Of a stretch of 64,000 nt of DNA, positions 56,013 to 64,000 are shown piece after piece (the stretch's first letter is position 1; each line of letters starts with the position of its first letter). Position numbers and translations under genes: made by a program. The notes under the pieces are model-generated. The model was given only the letters and a program-made list of their open reading frames with translations. It made no database searches and was not told the origin of the DNA. The stretch comes from Mesorhizobium_K quangtriensis (lineage in GTDB: Bacteria; Pseudomonadota; Alphaproteobacteria; Rhizobiales; Rhizobiaceae), in assembly GCF_040081925.1 (NCBI RefSeq), contig NZ_JBEBMF010000001.1, positions 186,001 through 250,000 of the forward strand, written 5' to 3'.

Positions 56013-56648
56013 CTATTCCGCAGCGACCTGCGTGACTGGCAGGCCGCCCGTCTCGACGATGAAGTCGATGACCTCGTCCAGCCCCTTGCCGCGCGACAGG
56101 TCGGTGAAGCCGAACGGCCGCTTGCCGCGCTGCCGCGCTGCGTCGCTTTCCATGACGTCGAGGTTTACGTTCACATAGGGCGCAAGGTCGCTCTTGTTGA
56201 TGACGAGGAAGTCGGAGCGCGTGATGCCGGGCCCGCCCTTTCGCGGGATTTCCTCGCCCTGGCAGACCGAGATGACGTAAAGCGTGATGTCGGCGAGATC
56301 AGGGGAGAAGGTCGCCGCAAGATTGTCGCCACCCGATTCGATGAAGACGATGTCGAGGTCGGGGAATTTCCTGTTCATCTCGGCGATTGCCTGCAGATTG
56401 ATCGAGGCATCCTCGCGGATCGCGGTGTGAGGACAGCCGCCGGTCTCCACACCCATGATGCGTTCCTCCGGCAGCGCCTGCAGCCGCGCCAGGATCATCG
56501 CGTCTTCCTTGGTGTAGATATCGTTGGTGACGACGGCGATGGAATAGCGGTCGCGCAGCGCCTTGCAGAGCTTTTCCGTCAGCGTCGTCTTGCCGGAACC
56601 GACTGGCCCGCCGATACCGATGCGAAGGGGTCCGGTTTTGGAGGTCAT
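56013..56648 (-). CDS. ureG: urease accessory GTPase UreG
   Basis: A 211-residue SIMIBI-class GTPase providing energy and nickel transfer for urease assembly. The P-loop GGPVGSGKTTLTEKL, the nickel-binding motif GGCPH (Cys and His) and the base motif NKSDLAPYV are present. It overlaps ureF by 4 bases and ends the cluster. Confidence 0.97.
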   Translation of the reverse strand: MTSKTGPLRIGIGGPVGSGKTTLTEKLCKALRDRYSIAVVTNDIYTKEDAMILARLQALPEERIMGVETGGCPHTAIREDASINLQAIAEMNRKFPDLDIVFIESGGDNLAATFSPDLADITLYVISVCQGEEIPRKGGPGITRSDFLVINKSDLAPYVNVNLDVMESDAARQRGKRPFGFTDLSRGKGLDEVIDFIVETGGLPVTQVAAE

Positions 56649-57307
56649 GAGCGGAAAAGCCTCGAATGCTGGACTTCATGTTTCATGGCGACGATCTCCG
56701 ACAGCAGCGCTGCCGAACCGAGGTCGTCGAGCGCCGAGCGTTCGGCGCGGCCGGCTGCCTGTGTGATGGTGGGCTCAAGCGCGGCGAGAGTTGCCATAGC
56801 GCCCTGCTGGCCGGTAACACCGAGCCGGATCGCCGCCTGTATGAGGTTCATCGAAAACGCCTGGAGCCATGCGCCGAGCGCTGTCTCCAGCGCGACACCA
56901 TGCGCCCCGAGGATTGCGCTTGCGGCCACGCAATAGGGACATTCAGCCGGCAAACGATCGATGACCGGATGCGGCCATGCGCGCGCGGCAGCAAGAAAAG
57001 CCGCGCCCTGCAACATCGACTCGCGATGACGTTCTTCCGACCCGGCGAGCGCTTCGGCAAGCTCGGCAAGGTCGAACAGGTCGCCGTCCTGTCGCGCCCG
57101 GCGATGTGCCTCGGCAAACAGAACGGCATCGTTCCACCCGGAACCGAAGACGAGCAGATCGTGCAGCCATTCCCGCAGCGCCTCGGCATCGGGCAGCAGT
57201 TCATCATGCGCCGCTCGCTCCAGCCCGTGGCTGTAGGAGAAGCCGCCGACCGGGAAGGCCGGCGACAGGAATGCCAGCAGCCGAAGCTGCGCGGCAGCGT
57301 CAGCCAT
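56645..57307 (-). CDS. ureF: urease accessory protein UreF
   Basis: A 220-residue all-helical protein that gates UreG activity in the UreDFG activation complex. The family start LLAFLSPAFPVGGFSYSHGLE and the end GSAALLSEIVAMKHE are clear. ATG at 57307 overlaps the ureE end by 8 bases. The open frame reaches further upstream, but only as a mirror of the ureE histidine tail. Confidence 0.94.
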   Translation of the reverse strand: MADAAAQLRLLAFLSPAFPVGGFSYSHGLERAAHDELLPDAEALREWLHDLLVFGSGWNDAVLFAEAHRRARQDGDLFDLAELAEALAGSEERHRESMLQGAAFLAAARAWPHPVIDRLPAECPYCVAASAILGAHGVALETALGAWLQAFSMNLIQAAIRLGVTGQQGAMATLAALEPTITQAAGRAERSALDDLGSAALLSEIVAMKHEVQHSRLFRS

Positions 57308-57953
57308 GGTTGTGGCCATAGTGCGGATCGCCGGGCAGCCGGCCATAGGCGTCGCGCTCGCCATGGTGGTGGTCGTGATGCCCATGACCATGCCCGTGAA
57401 CATGACCATGGTGATGGTCATGATGGTGTCCGTCATCGTGCGCGTGATGATGGTCATGGTCATCATGGTGGCCATGATCATGGCCATGTGCATGCCCCGA
57501 ATAGGCCCCGCGCACCGGCGAAAAGGGTTCCACGACATCCGTCACGACGGCGCCCAGCCCCTCCAGCATGTCCTTGATCACATGGTCGCGCAGGATGAGT
57601 ATGCGTTCTGCCGAAATGGCAGCTGCCAGATGCCTGTTGCCGATATGCCAGGCCAGTTCGGACAGGTGCACCGCGTTACGCGCGCGAATGTCGTACAGCT
57701 CTTCCGGCGCGGCGCCGATCTCGATCTGGCGGCCGTCCTCCAGCACCAGCCGATCGCCGTCTGCCAGCGTCACCGGCTCCAGCAGGTCGACCAGCACCTT
57801 GCTGCCGTCCGCCAGCTCGATGGCGCGGCGACGCAGATGCCGCTCGTCATGCGCCAGAACCGCCCGCCCGGCGATCTGGCCCGGGACCCCGGCGGACGCC
57901 ACCGATACGGCGCGCGGAAATTTGGTGAAGTCGGTGTTGAGCGAGAGTTTCAT
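57300..57953 (-). CDS. ureE: urease nickel metallochaperone UreE with very long His-rich tail
   Basis: A 217-residue nickel chaperone. The N-terminal domain (about 1-75) and metal-binding domain (about 76-145, with VHLSELAWHIGNRH) are normal. A C-terminal tail follows, residues 154-217, with 29 His among 64 residues, far longer than the His tail of Klebsiella UreE. It would store or buffer nickel. The start at 57953 matches the family N-terminus. It begins 105 bases after ureC. Confidence 0.94.
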   Translation of the reverse strand: MKLSLNTDFTKFPRAVSVASAGVPGQIAGRAVLAHDERHLRRRAIELADGSKVLVDLLEPVTLADGDRLVLEDGRQIEIGAAPEELYDIRARNAVHLSELAWHIGNRHLAAAISAERILILRDHVIKDMLEGLGAVVTDVVEPFSPVRGAYSGHAHGHDHGHHDDHDHHHAHDDGHHHDHHHGHVHGHGHGHHDHHHGERDAYGRLPGDPHYGHNHG

Positions 57954-58058
57954 GATGCGATCATTTCGTTGGTTGCTGCCGACATCATGCGCCAGAACGA
58001 CCAGTTCGGGCAAATGCCTTTGAGGTCGCACCAACGGACTGGGCTGAGAAACCGCGGC

Positions 58059-59768
<1,710 letters not shown>

Positions 59769-59897
59769 GAGCAGTCAGGCTCCCTGAAGCGTCGGAAGAG
59801 GGTGGGGCGAAAATTCCGGAACCGGTCGCGCGGTAACGCCATTGCCACATTCAGCATGCAGTGTGGCTGGACGACGAAACGGAGACCGGACGAAACG

Positions 59898-60374
59898 ATG
59901 ATGAACGGAAGACGTGCAGTGATCGCGCCGCTCGCGGCGACGATGATTTTTGCGGTTGCCCCGGGATATGCCCAACAGTCGCCTGCGACTCAGGAGGCGC
60001 TGGACACGATCATCGGCACCGAAGTGCAGGAAGAGGAAGTCGAAGCCGCGGCGGATCCTGGAAGGGTCATCTCGGCGATCGAGAAGACGGGCGAATCCAT
60101 TTCCCTCGTCCGCAAGGCTTCCAACCTCGACCGGGTGGACATCGTCTTTCTTGCCGACGCGGTGCAGGCCGAAGGTGGCCCGCCGCCCGAGATCACCGCG
60201 AAGCTGAAGGAGCACGAGGCGGAGATCACGGAACTGCGCAAGGAGATCGAAGGCAACGCGATGCTTTACCACGCGGTGGACTCGCGGCAGATCCTGATGC
60301 GCGACGTGCTGGCGGTTGAATTCGACGACGCCAACGGCGTTGTCATCTTCGCCGCGGCGAAACCGGCCGGATAG
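59898..60374 (+). CDS. opposite-strand secreted protein of unknown function within the urease cluster
   Basis: A 158-residue protein with a signal peptide (hydrophobic segment near residues 7-22, AYAQ-type end) and a mature part with a helical charged stretch (KLKEHEAEITELRKEI) that may form a coiled coil. It is on the plus strand while all neighbouring urease genes are on the minus strand, lying between ureB and ureC. I recognise no family. Two adjacent ATG codons (59898, 59901) are equally possible starts. Confidence 0.7.
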   Translation: MMNGRRAVIAPLAATMIFAVAPGYAQQSPATQEALDTIIGTEVQEEEVEAAADPGRVISAIEKTGESISLVRKASNLDRVDIVFLADAVQAEGGPPPEITAKLKEHEAEITELRKEIEGNAMLYHAVDSRQILMRDVLAVEFDDANGVVIFAAAKPAG

Positions 60375-60407
60375 CTCAGGCGCTGCCGCGAGCTTTGCCG
60401 CCATCGA

Positions 60408-60728
60408 TCAGAGCTTCCCCATGATCTTCTGCTGGAAACCGTAGACGGTACGACCGCCCGAAAGAGGAACCAGTGTCACGTCGCGCTCCTGCCCCGGCTC
60501 GAACCGCACTGCGGTTCCGGCGGCGATGTCGAGCCGCATGCCGCGCGCCTTGTCCCGCTCGAAGACAAGCCCTTCGTTCGTTTCGTAGAAGTGATAGTGG
60601 CTGCCGACCTGGATGGGCCGGTCGCCTGTGTTAGAGACCTTCAGCGTGACGGTCGGGGCACCTGCATTGAGCTCGATCTCGCCGGGAGCGGTGATGATTT
60701 CGCCGGGAACGAGGCCTCCGAGGATCAT
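60408..60728 (-). CDS. ureB: urease beta subunit
   Basis: A 106-residue beta subunit. GGLVPGEIITAPGEIELN, DRPIQVGSHYHFYETN and GGRTVYGFQQKIMG are the family signatures. It forms a separate polypeptide as in most bacteria outside Helicobacter. The ribosome site AGGGAGAGC precedes the ATG at 60728. Its end is convergent with the small secreted protein gene, 33 bases apart. Confidence 0.97.
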   Translation of the reverse strand: MILGGLVPGEIITAPGEIELNAGAPTVTLKVSNTGDRPIQVGSHYHFYETNEGLVFERDKARGMRLDIAAGTAVRFEPGQERDVTLVPLSGGRTVYGFQQKIMGKL

Positions 60729-60739
60729 GATGCTCTCCC

Positions 60740-61342
60740 TTAACCAGCGAGGACGAGCCAGATGCCGGCAAGCGCGGTCGCTCCGCCGGCGATGCGGGTT
60801 GCCGTGCGACCAGTACCCCGACCGACAACGCGTCCGAGCCCGAGGCCGATGGCGATACCGACGATATGCAGGAGCGCGGTCGAGATCGCAAAACCCATTC
60901 CGTAGGAAAGCGCTGTCGCCCTTCCGAGCTCGCCGCCATGCGCGTGGCCGTGGAAAAAGGCGAAGAAGCCGACCAACGCCATCGCCATTCCGGTCGGAAC
61001 ATTGAGCGCAACCGCTGCGAGCAGGCCGATGACGACCACAGAGGCGAGGATAACGGGCTCCACGAAGGGGAGGGGCAGGCCGAGAAGCGCTGCAAGGAAC
61101 CCGAGGCACATGGTCCCCACGAAAGCTGACGGCACCAGCCACAAGGCGCGGCGATCCTCGCTCTGCGCCAGCAGGGCCGCCCAGAGGCCGACCGCGACCA
61201 TGGCTAGGATATGGTCCAAGCCGAAGAGTGGGTGGGAAACGCCGGCCATGAAGGAGCCGTGCTCTTCCGGGTTTAGATGCGCAAAAGCTGGAGCGGCTGA
61301 TAGGGCTAACACTACAGCGGTGGCAGCAAGACGTTTGAACAT
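60740..61342 (-). CDS. ureJ: HupE/UreJ-family nickel transporter-like membrane protein
   Basis: A 200-residue protein with a signal-like N-terminal helix (ending AFAH), then HPLFGLDHILAMVAVG and about five further helices including GFFAFFHGHAHG. These His-rich motifs define HupE/UreJ secondary nickel or cobalt transporters. It lies between ureA and ureB, the usual position in Rhizobiales, and would supply nickel for urease. Confidence 0.93.
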   Translation of the reverse strand: MFKRLAATAVVLALSAAPAFAHLNPEEHGSFMAGVSHPLFGLDHILAMVAVGLWAALLAQSEDRRALWLVPSAFVGTMCLGFLAALLGLPLPFVEPVILASVVVIGLLAAVALNVPTGMAMALVGFFAFFHGHAHGGELGRATALSYGMGFAISTALLHIVGIAIGLGLGRVVGRGTGRTATRIAGGATALAGIWLVLAG

Positions 61343-61370
61343 TGGCGAGTGTCTCTCTTCGGAATTGCCT

Positions 61371-61622
61371 TCAGGCTGCCTTCGGCGCGCAGCCTTCTGC
61401 CTTGAGTATGCGTTTGGTTGAGGCTGGATGTCTTGCCAGCGCGGCGGCCGGCCTTATGGGTCGTGCAACGAGGTTGCCGCCGCAGTTGGGGCAGTATCCG
61501 CCTAGCTTGCCGGTGGCGCAGTCTGTGCAGAACGTGCATTCGAAGGTGCAGATCATGGCGTTGCTCGCGTCTGGCGGCAGGTCCCGGTCGCAGCATTCGC
61601 AGTTAGGCCGCAGGTCCAGCAT
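61371..61622 (-). CDS. DUF1272 small Cys-rich zinc-ribbon-like protein
   Basis: An 83-residue protein with nine Cys in the first 47 residues. The N-terminus LRPNCECCDRDLPPD and CTFECTFCTDC are the DUF1272 signature; a CPNCGG knuckle follows. It probably binds zinc or another metal. It sits between ureA and ureJ on the urease strand, 8 bases after ureA, so it is likely co-transcribed. No function is established for the family. Confidence 0.85.
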   Translation of the reverse strand: MLDLRPNCECCDRDLPPDASNAMICTFECTFCTDCATGKLGGYCPNCGGNLVARPIRPAAALARHPASTKRILKAEGCAPKAA

Positions 61623-61630
61623 GATGCGAT

Positions 61631-61933
61631 TTACCTTATGGGATGGTGGACGGTGACGAGCTTGGTGCCGTCAGGGAAGGTCGCCTCGACCTGCACGTCA
61701 TGGATCATCTCCGCTATGCCCTCCATTACCTGCGCGCGGGAAACCACATGTGCGCCGGCCTCCATCAGGTCGGCGACGGAACGGCCGTCGCGAGCGCCTT
61801 CCACAACGAAATCCGTGATCAGGGCGATGGCTTCCGGGTGATTGAGTTTGACGCCGCGTTCCAGCCGCTTGCGCGCCACGATCGCGGCCATGGCGATCAG
61901 CAGCTTGTCTTTTTCCCTCGGCGTGAGATTCAT
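61631..61933 (-). CDS. ureA: urease gamma subunit
   Basis: A 100-residue gamma subunit. MNLTPREKDKLLIAMAA and RGVKLNHPEAIALITDF are family hallmarks, and HDVQVEATFPDGTKLVTVHHPI ends the protein. It begins 9 bases after ureD. Confidence 0.98.
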   Translation of the reverse strand: MNLTPREKDKLLIAMAAIVARKRLERGVKLNHPEAIALITDFVVEGARDGRSVADLMEAGAHVVSRAQVMEGIAEMIHDVQVEATFPDGTKLVTVHHPIR

Positions 61934-61942
61934 GCAGCTTCC

Positions 61943-62782
61943 TTAGAGTGTCCAAATCTTGGGCAAGCCTGCCTTACCGTTGAGCAGGCCCACCAAAGGC
62001 GCCAGCCTCTTGCGCAGGCTGTAGCCGTCCCCGGCCTGGAGCCTCGCAAGAAGCTTGCCAGTTCCGGCCACTCTCCAGAAGCTGGCGCCGCCTTCGTCTC
62101 CGGCGATGGCGAGCGCCTCGGACAGCAGCATCTCGGCGTCGGGTGCGATCAGGAGCAGGGTGGCGACGGCCAGCGAACCGCGCATAGCGGCAGGCCGCGA
62201 CAGCGTGGCCGCCACATCCGGTCCGACGGCGAATTCTTCCGCATGGACGAGCCGGCCGTTGCAACGAATCCGCCAGCGGTCGCGGAAAAGCGCCCGGGTC
62301 ACCACCTCGCCCATTGCCTTGCGTCCGAACAGCGTTGACTCGACGATCAGGGCCCGAGCGCCTTCTTCGAGATCGACTTCGAGCCTTCTGCTCATGGAGG
62401 ACCCGTCATAGACAATGGTTTCCTGAGGCAGCCAGGCGACGCTGCCATGCGAGGCTGCCGACAGGCGGACATCGACGCGGGCACGGCCGGAGCGCGAGCG
62501 GTAAAGTTTTTCACACGCCTGCGTTGTAACCGTCACCGACGCCCCCGTAGCCGCCTCGATCTCCCAAGCGATGCGGTCGCCGCCCGTCAGCCCGCCTGCT
62601 GTGTTGATCAGGATGGCCTCGAGCGGATCGTCCCTGACTTCCGGCAGGCGGATTTTGGCCGCCCCCTCCTGATAGAGCCTATGCACGCGGCTTCGGCCCT
62701 CGGAATGGCGCACGGCAAGCAGCGCCTGTGCATTCACCCGCTGGGCGGAAAGCTCCATGACCTCGTTTATCGGCATCAACAT
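61943..62782 (-). CDS. ureD: urease accessory protein UreD
   Basis: A 279-residue chaperone (UreH in Helicobacter) that docks on the apo-urease and recruits UreF and UreG. NTAGGLTGGDRIAWEIE and TTQACEKLYRS are the family motifs. The start at 62782 has AAGGA upstream. It is the first gene of the minus-strand urease cluster and diverges from the NodF-like carrier gene across 201 bases. Confidence 0.94.
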   Translation of the reverse strand: MLMPINEVMELSAQRVNAQALLAVRHSEGRSRVHRLYQEGAAKIRLPEVRDDPLEAILINTAGGLTGGDRIAWEIEAATGASVTVTTQACEKLYRSRSGRARVDVRLSAASHGSVAWLPQETIVYDGSSMSRRLEVDLEEGARALIVESTLFGRKAMGEVVTRALFRDRWRIRCNGRLVHAEEFAVGPDVAATLSRPAAMRGSLAVATLLLIAPDAEMLLSEALAIAGDEGGASFWRVAGTGKLLARLQAGDGYSLRKRLAPLVGLLNGKAGLPKIWTL

Positions 62783-62983
62783 GCATGCGATCCTTTGCCG
62801 GCATCGTCCGTTACGCCAGCCGGTTTGTCGAGAACTTCCCTTATTGCTTCCCGCCGCCCGGCTTTCTATAGAGTTCCATACGCCCTTGGCTATGAGGGGT
62901 GGCGCGGAGGGGCGCGTCGGAAGGGAAGCCGGTCGATACAACGCCTTCGATGTTGGATCGATACGAATATCTGGAAGGACGCA

Positions 62984-63238
62984 ATGGCCGACAAGCTAGC
63001 CGAAGACATCATTGAGAAGGTCAAGGCCCATGCCGACCCCTCGGTCGGGGACATCGGGCCGGACACCGAGCTTACCGCGCTCGGTATTCATTCGCTTGAA
63101 CTGACCGAAATCATCTTCGACCTGGAAGAAGCCTATGGCATCGAGATCCAGATGAACACCGTCGAAGCGTGGAGCAACTTGAAGACCGTGCAGGACATGG
63201 TCGAGGCTGTCCGCGCCCTGATCGACAAGAAAGCCTGA
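62984..63238 (+). CDS. NodF-like specialised acyl carrier protein
   Basis: An 84-residue acyl carrier protein. Its second half, GIEIQMNTVEAWSNL followed by VEAVRALIDK, closely recalls NodF of rhizobia rather than AcpP or AcpXL. The phosphopantetheine site reads GIHSLEL: Ser37 is present, but the near-universal Asp before it is His36. It starts 17 bases upstream of a NodE-like synthase on the same strand, so the two probably make a special fatty acyl chain. Other nod genes are not visible. Confidence 0.85.
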   Translation: MADKLAEDIIEKVKAHADPSVGDIGPDTELTALGIHSLELTEIIFDLEEAYGIEIQMNTVEAWSNLKTVQDMVEAVRALIDKKA

Positions 63239-63255
63239 CTGCGAAAAGCCCCCCA

Positions 63256-64000
63256 ATGCGCAAGCGCATCGTCGTCACCGGAATGGGCGGGCTCTGCGGG
63301 CTCGGCAATGACGTTCCATCGATCTGGAAGGCAATGCGAGACGGCCGCTCGGCGATCGGACCGCTGGACGGCGAGGCGCTCAGCGATAACAAGATCAAGA
63401 CCGGCAGCCAGATCAAGCAGTTGCCGGAACATGGGATTGATCGGCGACGGACGGTCTCCATGGACCGCTTCAGCCTGCTGGCGGTGATCGCGGCGAACGA
63501 GGCGATGGCGCAGTCCGGGCTGCGGATCGACGAGAAGAACGGCCATCGCGTCGGCGCCATGGTCGGCGTCGGGGTCATGGGTGCCGCAACGGCCGACGAG
63601 AATTATCGCAAACTGCTCGTCGATCATAAATCGCGGGCCGAAATCTTCGCGGTGCCCAAGATCATGCCAGGTGCGGCGGCCGGGCAGATCAGCATGAATC
63701 TCGGCCTGCGCGGGCCAACCTTCGGCGTGACCTCCGCCTGCTCGTCTTCCAATCATGCCTTCGCCACCGCGATGGACCAGCTCCTGCTCGGCCGCGCCGA
63801 TGTCATGATCGCCGGAGGCACGGAGGCGCCGCTTGTCTGGGGCGTGCTGAAAGGCTGGGAGGCGCTTCGCATCGTCTCTCCCGATACCTGCCGGCCGTTT
63901 TCGGCCGATCGCCAGGGCGTCGTCATGGGCGAGGGCGCGGGGATAGCCGTCCTGGAAACCTACGAGCACGCCAAGGCGCGGGGCGCGACCATTCTGGCCG
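63256..64000 (+). CDS. NodE-like beta-ketoacyl-ACP synthase (3' end beyond window)
   Basis: The first 248 codons of a KAS II-type condensing enzyme; the gene continues past the window. The nucleophile Cys162 is in VTSACSSSNHA, and NodE/FabF landmarks VVTGMGGLCGLGND, AGGTEAPL, RPFSADRQG and MGEGAGIAVLE are seen. Wording such as VITGMGGLCGLG and YEHAKARGATIL also matches NodE as I remember it. It should extend acyl chains on the adjacent carrier protein. The frame is open to base 64000. Confidence 0.85.
   Translation, partial: MRKRIVVTGMGGLCGLGNDVPSIWKAMRDGRSAIGPLDGEALSDNKIKTGSQIKQLPEHGIDRRRTVSMDRFSLLAVIAANEAMAQSGLRIDEKNGHRVGAMVGVGVMGAATADENYRKLLVDHKSRAEIFAVPKIMPGAAAGQISMNLGLRGPTFGVTSACSSSNHAFATAMDQLLLGRADVMIAGGTEAPLVWGVLKGWEALRIVSPDTCRPFSADRQGVVMGEGAGIAVLETYEHAKARGATILA

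Noticed and set aside
57340..57500. Apparent short tandem repeats that could be a CRISPR or minisatellite
   Set aside because: They are imperfect His/Asp/Gly codon repeats inside ureE, without spacers.
56666..57577. Plus-strand frame opposite ureF and the ureE tail
   Set aside because: The His/Met-rich end is only the complement of the ureE tail codons; ureE and ureF are certain on the other strand.
62783..62983. Sigma-54 or NtrC-type promoter in the ureD-carrier intergenic gap
   Set aside because: I looked for the TGGCAC-N5-TTGC pattern on both strands and did not see a match.

Overview
This window looks like a chromosomal segment of an alphaproteobacterium of the order Hyphomicrobiales (Rhizobiales), most like Mesorhizobium, Aminobacter or other Phyllobacteriaceae. 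The evidence is the GC-rich composition and several gene neighbourhoods characteristic of that order: chvI/chvG-hprK-EIIA-HPr-ahcY facing pckA; divL-tsaE/amgK-murU-addB-addA-trxA; trpF-trpB-trpA-accD-folC; and erpA/dgt-argS-SPOR-nagZ-scpA-scpB-tatABC. I saw no rRNA, tRNA, insertion sequence, prophage or CRISPR array. Almost all of the sequence is coding.

Layout. 1-2.5 kb: a De Ley-Doudoroff type galactose/galactonate operon (SDR dehydrogenase, KDGal kinase, KDPGal aldolase). 2.6-5.1 kb: an ATP-grasp protein, a small RlpA-like protein, a cupin and thioredoxin. 5.2-16.6 kb, minus strand: overlapping genes divL, tsaE-kinase fusion, murU-like, addB, addA. 16.8-22.3 kb, minus strand: ahcY, the incomplete regulatory PTS (HPr, EIIA, HprK) and the ChvG/ChvI two-component system. 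22.7-27.7 kb, plus strand: pckA, arfB, alkB and a tandem pair of PAP2-type membrane enzymes. 27.8-34.4 kb, minus strand: a histidine operon (hisB, hisH, hisA, hisF, hisE) with four non-histidine guest genes, then coaA. 34.6-39.7 kb, plus strand: trpFBA, accD, folC. 39.8-52.5 kb: erpA, then dgt, argS, a large SPOR protein, nagZ, scpAB, an orphan ABC ATPase and tatABC. 52.7-56.0 kb: a CyaC-like redox-sensing adenylate cyclase, a HAD phosphatase and a DUF899 protein. 56.0-62.8 kb, minus strand: a complete urease cluster (ureD, A, DUF1272, J, B, C, E, F, G) interrupted by one opposite-strand secreted-protein gene. 63.0-64.0 kb: a NodF-like acyl carrier protein and the start of a NodE-like ketoacyl synthase, cut by the window end.

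How genes fit together. ChvG/ChvI and the HPr/EIIA/HprK phosphorelay sit beside pckA, whose upstream region holds two LacI-type operator cores 30 bp apart. This suggests carbon-source control of gluconeogenesis. NagZ, the AmgK-like kinase and the MurU-like nucleotidyltransferase could form a peptidoglycan recycling route. DivL carries tyrosine at the phospho-acceptor position, as in the Caulobacter cell-cycle pathway. The cyclase combines a histidine-rich six-helix anchor, a [2Fe-2S] domain and an adenylate cyclase domain, so it probably reads quinone redox state.

Most of the window is conserved housekeeping DNA. The least ordinary items are the NodFE-like pair with His-Ser-Leu at the carrier site, an arginase-family protein in the his operon that lacks the first metal-binding His, an AccD without zinc-ribbon cysteines, the tandem PAP2 pair, and the operator-like inverted repeats upstream of ahcY and pckA. 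Functional calls rest on motif recognition and remembered family knowledge; no database search was run.
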